A stretch of 7,309 nt of DNA from Acidimicrobiaceae bacterium (GTDB lineage Bacteria > Actinomycetota > Acidimicrobiia > Acidimicrobiales > UBA8190), in NCBI GenBank assembly GCA_003131945.1, contig PKWD01000178.1:1-7309 (forward strand). The letters run 5' to 3'. Under the pieces are notes generated by a model. That model searched no databases and was not told the DNA's origin. It was given only the letters and a program-made list of their open reading frames with translations. How positions within the stretch are numbered: the stretch's first letter is position 1; each line of letters opens with the position of its first letter. This document shows positions 1 to 6,060 of the stretch, piece after piece. The position numbers and the translations under genes were made by a program.

Positions 1-171
1 CTCTTTCCATTCTGATTGGAAACTCTGAACAAAGGGTCGGTCGAGGACCGGGATCATATTGTTGAAGAAGAGCGCTTCGAAGTCTGCAAGAGCGGTCTTG
101 ACTTTCTTGTCAGTCGTGCCGGCAACAGCTTTCACGAGCTTCTTGTACGCCGTGCGCCACGGACGATCCAC
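1..171 (-). CDS. Conserved hypothetical protein, N-terminal part (cut by left edge)
   Basis: The minus strand is open from a GTG at 171-169 to the left edge, 57 codons, with an in-frame TGA three codons upstream of that GTG. The product starts MDRPWRTAYKKLVKAV and continues with a Lys-rich stretch and then ALADFEALFFNNMIPVLDRP. This amphipathic, Leu/Phe-rich composition looks like real protein, unlike the opposite strand here. From memory it resembles the N-terminus of a small uncharacterised bacterial family of about 110-120 residues with a 'FFN.M..VLD..FVHR.R...GKDGNP' core; I know no function for it. The last residues (QSFQSEWKE) do not follow that pattern, whereas the +1 frame does better, so a frameshift near 25-35 is possible. 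No clear Shine-Dalgarno is visible. The start abuts a truncated acyltransferase on the other strand, so the true N-terminus may have been lost. Confidence 0.5.
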   Translation of the reverse strand, partial: MDRPWRTAYKKLVKAVAGTTDKKVKTALADFEALFFNNMIPVLDRPFVQSFQSEWKE

Positions 172-671
172 GTGAGCGAGTCGAGATCATCCGATCGGTC
201 ACGAAAGGGACGAAGAGCGAGCACAACGCCCTCGGGGCCGATGTGCTACTCGACTGGGCCGCGCACGCCACACCTAACGTCTTTTCCACCGCAGCCCGTG
301 CCGACACGAGGCTACGCCTGGCCGACCGGCACCGGCCGATCCACAGCCTGGTGATCTCGAACGTGCCGGGGCCCGACGCTCCCCTCTACATGGGTGGGCC
401 CGAAATCGTGGCTGCATATCCTCTCGGCCCTGTCATGGACGGCGCCGGGCTCAACATCACCGCCATGAGCTACCGGGGGGTCATCAACTGGGGCCTCACA
501 GCCTGCACCGAAAGCGTCCCCAGTTTGGGATCGATCGCGGACGCCATTCCGGAGGCCCTCTACGAACTGCGCAGCGCCGCTGAGCTCGGCCCGGCGACTC
601 GGGTGGGCGGCGAGACAGAGTGGTCGAGCCAGCTTCACATCACGGTCCCGGGGGGCACCGCCGCGTCGTAG
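150..671 (+). pseudogene. 5'-truncated WS/DGAT-type O-acyltransferase (C-terminal fragment)
   Basis: This is the C-terminal third of a wax ester synthase/acyl-CoA:diacylglycerol acyltransferase, the enzyme class that acylates long-chain alcohols or diacylglycerol to make storage lipid. Recognisable homology begins with DDPRERVEIIRSVTKG at about 162 and runs through LGADVLLDWA, RLRLADRHRPIHSLVISN, NVPGP, PLYMGG, AAYPLGPVMDGAGLNIT and MSYRG, typical of the C-terminal domain (DUF1298 region), to a TAG at 669-671. Full proteins are about 450-480 residues; only about 170 remain, and the N-terminal acyltransferase domain with its HHxxxDG motif is absent. In this frame TGA stops occur at 63-65 and 99-101, so upstream sequence in the window cannot supply it. 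The GTG at 243 lies inside the conserved domain and is not a credible native start. I read this as a remnant or a recombination/assembly junction product, probably inactive. The C-terminal part itself is well conserved, so truncation may be recent. Confidence 0.75.
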
Positions 672-778
672 GCACCAGCTCTTGTCGGTGCCGAGAATCC
701 ACAACCTGCTGACGTCGCTGGTCAGCTGGCCGCTCACTGGGTCTTGTCTTCGGTCTGAATCGGCGTATTCCGCTTAAA

Positions 779-806
779 CACTATTGTGTCACTAGACGTA
801 ATAGTG
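779..806. terminator. Inverted repeat in the convergent gap, possible terminator
   Basis: CACTATT at 779-785 and AATAGTG at 800-806 are perfect 7-base inverted repeats with a 14-base spacer, in an AT-rich patch between the 3' ends of the acyltransferase fragment (671) and the oxidoreductase (822). A competing pair, TCACTA (789-794) with TAGTGA (802-807), overlaps it. Read on the minus strand, the hairpin follows the oxidoreductase stop by 15 bases and is followed by TTTAAG, which fits a weak terminator. A second short hairpin, GGCACC/GGTGCC at 671-676 and 687-692, begins at the acyltransferase stop codon but has no T tract. Confidence 0.35.
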
Positions 807-821
807 ATTATTCATGTGGCG

Positions 822-1895
822 TTATGGATGGCCATTGACCAATACCACGAGCCGACCCATGGTCCTGCGTTGCTCCATCTCTTCCAGAGCGCTAGGGATA
901 TCGTCGAATTCGAGCTCACGGCTGACCGCGGGATGGATCCGCCCGCTACGGATCAGCTCGAGGATCTTGGCGTGGGCTTTCTGACCGTCGCCGCGACCCG
1001 GCCAATTGAAGCCCAAGGTCCGGCGAACGCCGAGGGGGTCGTTCACATAGACCAGACACACGCCGCACAGGGAGAAATTCCCGTAGGCCATCGCCCGGGG
1101 AGTGAGGTAGTGACCGTCCTCGAGTTCGATCCCTTCGCTCCATCCGGCGATCAGATGTCGGCCGTTGAAGCCCATGCACTTGAAGGTTTCGAGAGTGACA
1201 TTCCCTCCGACCGCGTCGAAGGCGACGTCAACCCCGTGTCCGTAGGTGGCATCCATCGCCACTGCGACGAAGTCCGTGGTGCGGTAGTTCACAACGACGT
1301 CCGCTCCCAGCTTGCGGCAGTACTCGAGCTTTTCATCGGATCCGGCGGTGGCGATCACCTTGGCTCCCAAGGCCTTTCCCATCTGCAGTGCGCCGGAACC
1401 GGTACCCCCGGCGGCCGCGTGCACGAGCAGCGTTTCTCCGGGTTGCAGGCGGGCTCGTTCGTGCAGGGCGAACCAGCCCAGGTGGAAGGGGTAGTGCATG
1501 GCCGCACCGTCGGCGTCGCTCAACCAGCGGGGTAACTCCATGGCGGTGGCCGCATCGACCAGGGCGTGGGTGGCATACCCTCCGTGGGCCATGATCGGGA
1601 TACCCACGATCCGCTGACCGAAAAGGTGCTCGGCGCCGGGGCCGGCGCTCTCGACTGTCCCCACTGATTCCATCCCCGGTACGAACGGCGGATCCAGCAT
1701 CAGCGTCGCATAGCGGCCGCGGATGATGTCGATGTCGTTCAGGTTCAGACAGAAAGCGTCGACGGCCACCCTTACTTCATTCGGTCCCGGCGCAGGAACC
1801 TCTACTGCTCGGCGTTCCATCACCGAGGTTGGATTGCCGTGGGTTGTGACCACCCAGGCGTCGGCTGTCACCATTGCGGGTCCTGATTCGGACAT
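822..1895 (-). CDS. Zinc-independent MDR family oxidoreductase, quinone oxidoreductase-like
   Basis: This is a 357-residue medium-chain dehydrogenase/reductase, normal length for the NADPH:quinone oxidoreductase/enoyl reductase branch. The N-terminal GroES-like half (about 12-130) has LNLNDIDIIRGRY and PPFVPGMESVGTV, typical of quinone oxidoreductase-like members. The Rossmann half has the nucleotide-binding loop HAAAGGTGSGALQ (159-171), LGAKVIATAGSDEKL (176-190), LGADVVVNY (196-204) and DVAFDAVGG (223-231). The Cys/His/Glu ligands of the catalytic zinc and the four-Cys structural zinc lobe of true alcohol dehydrogenases are not seen. It is probably a cytosolic NAD(P)H-dependent reductase of quinones, enones or acyl thioesters; substrate cannot be told. 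The ATG at 1895 has AAGGA nine bases upstream. An internal ATG at codon 8 (with AGGA six bases before it) is an alternative and would match shorter homologs that start near 'AWVVT.HG'. It is divergent from the hydrolase at 1941. Confidence 0.88.
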   Translation of the reverse strand: MSESGPAMVTADAWVVTTHGNPTSVMERRAVEVPAPGPNEVRVAVDAFCLNLNDIDIIRGRYATLMLDPPFVPGMESVGTVESAGPGAEHLFGQRIVGIPIMAHGGYATHALVDAATAMELPRWLSDADGAAMHYPFHLGWFALHERARLQPGETLLVHAAAGGTGSGALQMGKALGAKVIATAGSDEKLEYCRKLGADVVVNYRTTDFVAVAMDATYGHGVDVAFDAVGGNVTLETFKCMGFNGRHLIAGWSEGIELEDGHYLTPRAMAYGNFSLCGVCLVYVNDPLGVRRTLGFNWPGRGDGQKAHAKILELIRSGRIHPAVSRELEFDDIPSALEEMEQRRTMGRLVVLVNGHP

Positions 1896-1904
1896 GACGT
1901 CTCA

Positions 1905-1909
1905 TCCTT
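1905..1909 (-). promoter_or_regulatory. Shine-Dalgarno of the MDR oxidoreductase
   Basis: AAGGA on the minus strand lies nine bases upstream of the ATG at 1895. This favours the long start over the ATG seven codons further in, although the latter has an AGGA of its own. Confidence 0.45.
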
Positions 1910-1940
1910 GCTCGTTCAGACGATGGTACCCTCCCGCACG

Positions 1941-2732
1941 ATGACGAACACCTTGGACGACTTCACCCAAGAGCAGTTCGACGCCGGGGGAAAAGAGCGC
2001 GACATCTACCGCTTGGGTTCGGGACCCGCTGTCATCATCATGGCCGAGATCCCTGGCATCACCCCGAAGGTAGCCGAGTTTGGTCGAAGGGTTGCCAACA
2101 TCGGTTGTACCGCCGTGCTCCCTCACCTCTTCGGGGAACCGGGGCAGGAGCCCTCGGTTGCCGCCATAATCAAGTCGATCGGCCCCGCCTGCATCTCGCG
2201 TGAGTTCGCCGCCCTGGCTCTCAAGAAGACGAGCCCGGTCACCGTGTGGTTGCGGGCGCTGGCTGCCCACGAGCACGAGCGGTGCGGAGGCCCGGGCGTG
2301 GGTGCCGTGGGCATGTGCTTCACCGGAGGCTTCGCCCTGGCCATGATGGTCGACGACACGGTAGTGGCACCGGTACTGAGCCAACCCTCACTGCCGTTCC
2401 CGATGTCGAAGAAGCACAAGGCCGACATCGGGATCTCCGACGCCGACCTGACCAGGGTGAAGGAACGGGTAGCCGCAGGTGCGTGCCTGATAGGGCTGCG
2501 GTTCTCGAATGACCCCTTCTGCTTCTCCGAGCGCTTCGAGACCCTTCGTCGGGAACTGGGTGACGGCTTCATCGGCGTCGAGCTCGATTCATCAGAGGGC
2601 AATCCGTACGGGCACCCGAAGAACGCCCACTCGGTGCTGACCGAGCATCTCGACGACCGTGAAGGAACGCCGACAAGGGCTGCTCTCGACCAGGTGCTCG
2701 ACTTCTTCACACGGCGCCTGGAAGTCTCGTGA
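1941..2732 (+). CDS. Dienelactone hydrolase family protein (alpha/beta hydrolase)
   Basis: This 263-residue alpha/beta hydrolase is slightly longer than classical dienelactone hydrolases (about 235-250). Numbering from the ATG at 1941, the nucleophile elbow is GAVGMCFTGG with Cys126; Asp191 lies in RFSNDPFCFSERF and His230 in NAHSVLTEH, giving the Cys-Asp-His triad of the family. Glu36 in AEIPGITP sits where dienelactone hydrolases keep the Glu that orders the Cys. DLH enzymes open the lactone of dienelactones in chloroaromatic breakdown, but many homologs act on other esters or have no known substrate, and no other catechol-pathway gene is nearby. ATG at 1941 is preferred because homologs start close to 'LDDFT...F...GK'; in-frame ATG at 1923 and TTG at 1908 would run into the leader of the divergent gene. 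No Shine-Dalgarno precedes 1941. TACCCT at 1927-1932 (TAnnnT form) ends eight bases before the ATG, so a leaderless mRNA is possible. Confidence 0.85.
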   Translation: MTNTLDDFTQEQFDAGGKERDIYRLGSGPAVIIMAEIPGITPKVAEFGRRVANIGCTAVLPHLFGEPGQEPSVAAIIKSIGPACISREFAALALKKTSPVTVWLRALAAHEHERCGGPGVGAVGMCFTGGFALAMMVDDTVVAPVLSQPSLPFPMSKKHKADIGISDADLTRVKERVAAGACLIGLRFSNDPFCFSERFETLRRELGDGFIGVELDSSEGNPYGHPKNAHSVLTEHLDDREGTPTRAALDQVLDFFTRRLEVS

Positions 2733-2899
2733 TCATCGATCCCGGGCGCAAGCGGGCGCACCACTCATAGCGCTGCTCACGGCGCCAGCGGCCGCGGCGG
2801 CCCACACGAGAGCTTGTCGATGAAGCCCGGTCGAGGGGACCACATCGTGTCACCAAGGCCAGCATCGGCTGCCCTATCGGCGACCGGAGCTGCCCTGTC

Positions 2900-4585
2900 T
2901 CAATCTCCGTGGATCGGAGGCTTACGGTGGCTTTGGTACAGGATGGGGTCGTCAGCGCCACTGCGTTTGGCCTGGTACATGGCGGCGTCGGCCATCGCCA
3001 CCAGACCCTCGGCGTCGAGTGCCGGATCAGACGACCAAGCGACGCCGATACTGGCCCGACACGACAAACGCCCTGCCTTCAGACGGACCTGGTGACGGAA
3101 GGTCTCGGCCAGACGACTCGCCGTGCTCATCGCCCGCTCGGCGTCGGTGATGCCCGGACGGATGACCAGAAACTCGTCACCACCGATGCGGCCGACGATG
3201 TCCTCGGCGCGCACCGCCCGCAACAGCCGCCGGGCCACGACGCTCAGGAGTTCGTCCCCCGCCGCGTGGCCGAACTTGTCATTCACCTCCTTGAACCGGA
3301 CAAGATCGACGAAAATCACCGCCGGTCGGCTCCTCGCGTCAGCGTCGGACAACAGCGTCTCCAAGGCGGTCATTGTCGAGGCCCGGTTGTGACACCGGGT
3401 GATGTCATCGAACGTCGCTCGGACGTGTAGCTCGTCGCGCAATCGGGCGCTCTCGGTCACGTCAGTGACGCACACGATGGCCCCGGTCACCTCACCGGTC
3501 TCCGTCGTCAGGGCCCGAAGGCTGATCATGCATCGGCGCACTTCCTTGTCGTCACCCTGTGGCGAAATTCGGAGACGGACCTCAAGGTCACTGTCGAGCC
3601 GGTTGTGCAACACGGCATGGAAGGCATCGACCAGGCCGCCTCGATCGTCGGGCAGAACGGTGGCCATTTGCTGGTCGACGGTGGTGGCCCGCGGTACGCG
3701 GAGGATGGCGTGGAGGCGGTTGTTGGTATAGATGACCCGGCCGTCGGCGTCGACCTGAACCACGCCCACAGGAAGGGCCTCGGCCAGGCGTTCGAGCAGT
3801 TGTTCGCGTGCCCTCAATTCTTCATGAGCCGCCATTTCGTCCGAGATGTCCATCATCTCGGCCACGACGTAGCCGTAGGCGGGGTCTTCGAGCATGTTGT
3901 GGTTGGTGATCTCCATCCAGATCCATGACCCGTCACTGTGCAGGTGGCGCAGCCGAACCCGGCTGATGGGTCCTCGCGTCGCCAGCATCTGCATCCAGTT
4001 GTCGATGGCAAGTTCGTGGTCGTCCGGATGGATGAACTCGAGCGAGAGCTGTCCGACCAAATCAGCGCCGCTGCGGCCCAGGATCTGCGTTAAGGCCTCA
4101 TCGACCTCCAGGAACACACCCACCTCGTTCTGATGCACCCGGGCGAAGCGCGGCGGTACCGGGGGCACCTCCTGGTCGAAGAAAGTGACGTGGTCCTCGT
4201 CGCTTACCTCGTCGTCATTGGGGACGAACACACCGAGGAACACCCCGTGGTGCTGTCGGGCATCGAGAAGATGCAGAGTCACCGGGCGATCGGGTTCGAT
4301 GGTGAGCCGGACCGTCTCCGGTTCTTGGGCTGCTCCGCTCGTCCGGGCGCGCTCCCAGGCGCTGATGATCAGGACGCGGTCTTCGGGCACGACCACATCG
4401 ACGGGCGAGCGGGCGGCGACGACCGGGTGGCCATGGGTGGGGACCGAATCGGGCATGGTGACGGAGAGTCCGTCAAGCCCAATGGCGCATAATGCGGCTT
4501 CGGGGTGCTGGTCCAGCAGCAAGGCGAGGGCGGCATCGATCGTCTCCCCGTGCCCATTCGTGCCCATCTCCGTGGTATCGGCCAT
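2900..4585 (-). CDS. PAS-PAS-GGDEF diguanylate cyclase
   Basis: This 561-residue protein should make cyclic di-GMP from two GTP. Domains in order: an N-terminal PAS-like or linker domain (about 15-125) containing MPDSVP and VVPEDR; a PAS_3-type sensor (about 145-255) with FIHPDDHELAIDNW and SDGSWIWMEI; a second PAS (about 262-385) with LPVGVVQVDADGRVIYTNN; and a GGDEF domain (about 388-555). The active site is intact: GGDEF at 468-472, Asp427 for metal, Asn435 and Asp444 for guanine, and ASIGVAW near the end. An RxxD product-inhibition site (Arg459-Asp462) lies exactly five residues before GGDEF, predicting feedback inhibition. The usual second Asp of 'DxDxFK' is Val (DLVRFK). No membrane segments are seen, so it is probably cytosolic, with ligand or redox sensing through PAS; no haem or flavin motif is evident. 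The start at 4585 is the first ATG but lacks a clear Shine-Dalgarno; ATG at codon 7 is an alternative. It lies 48 bases downstream of the DAHP synthase gene. Confidence 0.92.
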   Translation of the reverse strand: MADTTEMGTNGHGETIDAALALLLDQHPEAALCAIGLDGLSVTMPDSVPTHGHPVVAARSPVDVVVPEDRVLIISAWERARTSGAAQEPETVRLTIEPDRPVTLHLLDARQHHGVFLGVFVPNDDEVSDEDHVTFFDQEVPPVPPRFARVHQNEVGVFLEVDEALTQILGRSGADLVGQLSLEFIHPDDHELAIDNWMQMLATRGPISRVRLRHLHSDGSWIWMEITNHNMLEDPAYGYVVAEMMDISDEMAAHEELRAREQLLERLAEALPVGVVQVDADGRVIYTNNRLHAILRVPRATTVDQQMATVLPDDRGGLVDAFHAVLHNRLDSDLEVRLRISPQGDDKEVRRCMISLRALTTETGEVTGAIVCVTDVTESARLRDELHVRATFDDITRCHNRASTMTALETLLSDADARSRPAVIFVDLVRFKEVNDKFGHAAGDELLSVVARRLLRAVRAEDIVGRIGGDEFLVIRPGITDAERAMSTASRLAETFRHQVRLKAGRLSCRASIGVAWSSDPALDAEGLVAMADAAMYQAKRSGADDPILYQSHRKPPIHGD

Positions 4586-4586
4586 T

Positions 4587-4614
4587 CCGGGCCAGGCGTT
4601 GAGCCCCTGCCCGG
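4587..4614 (-). repeat. GC-rich hairpin abutting the diguanylate cyclase start
   Basis: In the 48-base gap after the DAHP synthase stop, the minus strand reads CCGGGC-AGG, a loop, then CCT-G-GCCCGG. This makes a 6-bp plus 3-bp stem with a bulged G. Its 3' arm ends one base before the ATG at 4585, so it would occupy the ribosome-binding region. There is no T tract on the minus strand, so it is not a standard terminator. It could lower translation of the second gene or be an mRNA processing signal. Confidence 0.4.
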
Positions 4615-4633
4615 CTGTTTGATCTCGCCACGC

Positions 4634-5728
4634 TCAGGCAGTCGACCGCTCCAGGTCGGGCAGCATGCGTCTCTTCGAGACACCGGCGGCCAGGCGGCCT
4701 AGGGCCACCTCGGTGTCGTCCCATCCGATGCAGGCGTCGGTGACGCTTTGTCCGTAGGTCAAACCCGACGTCCGGCCGAGGTTCAGCTCCTGCCGACCGG
4801 GCACCAGGAAGCTCTCGAGCATCACGCCGGCGATTCCCGGCTCACCACCGCCGATGCGAGTGGCGAGATCGCTCACCACATCAAGTTGGCGGTGGTGATC
4901 CTTGGTGCTGTTGCCATGGCTGGCGTCGACCAGGAGCCGGCGGGGCAATCCGGCGGCGGAGAGAAGGTCGAGAGCGCCGGCCACGCTGTCGGCATCGAAG
5001 TTGGGCCCGAAAGAGCTCCCGCGCAGCACGACATGGCAGTCCGGGTTACCGACCGTGGTGAGGATGGCGGGCCTGCCATCATCGGTGATCCCAATGAAGA
5101 CTTGTCCGCTGGCGGCGGCACCGATGGCATCGACGGCGACCTGCACATCTCCCGCCGTCGAGTTCTTGATCCCGACCGGCATCGACAAGCCACTGGCCAA
5201 TTGCCGGTGAATCTGGCTCTCTGCCGTGCGGGCGCCGATTGCCCCCCACGTCACCGTGTCGGAGAGGTACTGCGGAATGATCGGATCGAGGAACTCACCG
5301 CCCACGGGGAGGCCGATTCCCACGATCTTCAGCAGTAGCGCCCGAGCCACCTGTAAGCCCCGGTCGACGTCAAAGCCGCCGTCCAGGTCCGGATCGTTGA
5401 TCAAACCTTTCCAGCCGAGGGTGGTACGGGGCTTCTCGAAGTAGACACGCATGACCACCAACAACTCTTCTCGAAGGTCGGCGGCGACATCGGCCAGTCG
5501 TTGCGCGTAATCTAACGCCGCCGCGGGATCGTGGACCGAGCAGGGTCCGACCACGACGAGCAGCCGGTCGTCCACGGCGTCAAGGATTGCCGAGACGGCA
5601 TCACGGCTTCGTACAACGACCTCCTCGCACTCTTCGGTCAGTGGCGCATGGCGACGTAAGTGCTCGGGCGCCATGAGCGGACGAGTCGTGACGATGCGAC
5701 GGTCACGCACGGGGTTGGTCGGGATCAC
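4634..5728 (-). CDS. aroG: 3-deoxy-7-phosphoheptulonate (DAHP) synthase, class I (AroF/G/H type)
   Basis: This enzyme condenses phosphoenolpyruvate and erythrose 4-phosphate to DAHP, the first step of the shikimate pathway to Trp, Tyr and Phe. The 364 residues compare with about 350 in the E. coli isozymes. Visible hallmarks are VVGPCSVHDP (59-68), RVYFEKPRTTLGWKG (94-108), GARTAESQIHRQLASGLSMP (165-184) followed by VGIKNSTAG, VVLRG (233-237), VDASHGNS (267-274), GVMLESFLVPGRQ (301-313) and SVTDACIGW (328-336). The metal ligands expected from E. coli AroG are present: Cys63, His271, Glu305 and Asp331. Start is GTG at 5728, with AAAGGA ten bases upstream. It is class I-alpha, whereas many actinobacteria rely on class II enzymes. 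Which amino acid inhibits it cannot be judged here, so the symbol stands for the family and not a specific isozyme. A transcription attenuator with an aromatic leader peptide precedes it, and the diguanylate cyclase follows. Confidence 0.95.
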   Translation of the reverse strand: MIPTNPVRDRRIVTTRPLMAPEHLRRHAPLTEECEEVVVRSRDAVSAILDAVDDRLLVVVGPCSVHDPAAALDYAQRLADVAADLREELLVVMRVYFEKPRTTLGWKGLINDPDLDGGFDVDRGLQVARALLLKIVGIGLPVGGEFLDPIIPQYLSDTVTWGAIGARTAESQIHRQLASGLSMPVGIKNSTAGDVQVAVDAIGAAASGQVFIGITDDGRPAILTTVGNPDCHVVLRGSSFGPNFDADSVAGALDLLSAAGLPRRLLVDASHGNSTKDHHRQLDVVSDLATRIGGGEPGIAGVMLESFLVPGRQELNLGRTSGLTYGQSVTDACIGWDDTEVALGRLAAGVSKRRMLPDLERSTA

Positions 5729-5738
5729 GGAAGTTCGT

Positions 5739-5744
5739 TCCTTT
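5739..5744 (-). promoter_or_regulatory. Shine-Dalgarno of DAHP synthase
   Basis: AAAGGA on the minus strand lies ten bases before the GTG at 5728. It supports the GTG over the later in-frame GTG (codon 7) or ATG (codon 19). It sits two bases from an 8-bp hairpin (5747-5779). Confidence 0.55.
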
Positions 5745-5746
5745 CC

Positions 5747-5793
5747 GCAAGCCGACCCGTCCCTCAGCAGCCGGCTTGCCCTGTTTCGGGCAA
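5747..5793 (-). repeat. Two mutually exclusive hairpins between attenuator and ribosome-binding site
   Basis: On the minus strand GCAAGCCG (plus 5772-5779) pairs perfectly with CGGCTTGC (plus 5747-5754) across a 17-base loop. TTGCCC (plus 5788-5793) pairs with GGGCAA (plus 5776-5781) across a 6-base loop. The two stems share 5776-5779, so only one can form at a time. The first ends two bases before the Shine-Dalgarno; the second overlaps the terminator's T tract. A role in translation of the DAHP synthase is possible but unproven. Confidence 0.4.
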
Positions 5794-5822
5794 AACAAAA
5801 GGCAGAGGCGTGAGCCTCTGCC
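5791..5822 (-). terminator. Rho-independent terminator of the aromatic attenuator
   Basis: On the minus strand GGCAGAGGC, a TCAC loop, and GCCTCTGCC make a perfect 9-bp GC-rich stem (plus 5814-5822 with 5801-5809), followed directly by TTTTGTTTTG. This is a textbook intrinsic terminator, placed 62 bases before the DAHP synthase start and 28 bases after the leader-peptide stop. Its position inside the 5' leader of a biosynthetic gene makes it an attenuator and not the end of an upstream gene; no minus-strand gene lies immediately upstream. Confidence 0.8.
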
Positions 5823-5893
5823 TGGGAGCCGGTCCTGGATGGATGTGCGATCAGCGCGCGGAATTGCTCCTCGACCCACCCAGGGCCAGCTCG
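5821..5893 (-). promoter_or_regulatory. Possible antiterminator and pause pairings of the attenuator
   Basis: Three pairings can be drawn by hand on the minus-strand RNA. CCTGGG inside the leader peptide codons (plus 5879-5884) pairs with CCCAGG (plus 5821-5826), which takes the first two bases of the terminator's 5' arm. GAGC (plus 5890-5893) pairs with GCTC (plus 5812-5815), which would disrupt the stem further. Alternatively CCTGGGTGG (plus 5876-5884) pairs with CCATCCAGG (plus 5834-5842), nine pairs with one G-U, a possible pause or competing hairpin. The geometry fits ribosome stalling at codons 3-7 leaving the CCTGGG segment mostly free, and translation to the stop covering it. No energies were computed. 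Confidence 0.45.
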
Positions 5894-5916
5894 CTAAACC
5901 ACTGATACCAGCGCAC
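5851..5916 (-). CDS. Aromatic leader peptide of the DAHP synthase attenuator
   Basis: This is a 21-codon reading frame from GTG (5916-5914) to TGA (5853-5851), beginning VRWYQWFSELALGG. Trp at codons 3 and 6, Tyr at 4 and Phe at 7 put all three aromatic amino acids in seven codons, which is unlikely by chance and is the expected design of a ribosome-mediated sensor of charged aromatic tRNAs. Low charging would stall the ribosome early and favour antitermination; full translation would let the terminator at 5791-5822 form. There is no Shine-Dalgarno; the promoter -10 lies six bases before the GTG, so the mRNA probably starts at the GTG itself and is leaderless, common in actinobacteria. It is too short for gene finders and I do not recognise a named family. 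The same bases also lie within a longer minus-strand open frame (plus 5703-6170) that I consider spurious. Confidence 0.72.
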   Translation of the reverse strand: MRWYQWFSELALGGSRSNSAR

Positions 5917-5922
5917 GAATCC

Positions 5923-5951
5923 ATGTTACTCGAGGCCAAGCAGACGGGCAA
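5923..5951 (-). promoter_or_regulatory. Promoter of the aromatic leader/DAHP synthase transcript
   Basis: On the minus strand TTGCCC (plus 5946-5951) and TAACAT (plus 5923-5928) are separated by exactly 17 bases, matching housekeeping sigma-factor -35 (TTGnnn) and -10 (TAnnnT) boxes. The -10 box ends six bases before the GTG of the leader peptide, placing the expected transcription start at that codon. Confidence 0.6.
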
Positions 5952-6044
5952 TGGCATGCTGCCGACTTCCGAAGGCGCCGTGACCAATAGCGGCATGATC
6001 TCGTTCCCGCTCCTGTCTGAGGGTCGATCGCGACGGCGAAAGGT

Positions 6045-6060
6045 ACGATCGGACGATCGG
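6045..6060. repeat. Tandem 8-base repeat with CGATCG palindromes
   Basis: ACGATCGG occurs twice in tandem (6045-6052 and 6053-6060), so palindromic CGATCG lies at 6046-6051 and 6054-6059, with a third copy at 6025-6030. They sit between the divergent leader promoter and the decayed regulator, where an operator could be. No regulator is identified. Confidence 0.35.

Noticed and set aside
16..354. Plus-strand frame of 112 codons at the left end
   Set aside because: It is out of frame with the acyltransferase homology and antisense to the more protein-like minus-strand frame at 1-171.
786..1535. Long plus-strand open frame (about 249 codons) across the oxidoreductase
   Set aside because: It is antisense to a clear MDR gene with conserved motifs; the frame is open only because of GC-rich codon structure, and its product has no recognisable motif.
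2733..2899. Possible small gene or terminator in the convergent gap
   Set aside because: The only frame (minus, 2707-2961) overlaps both neighbours and looks like random Arg/Ser-rich sequence; I saw no hairpin with a T tract.
4748..5338. Plus-strand frame of 196 codons
   Set aside because: It is the antisense shadow of the DAHP synthase gene.
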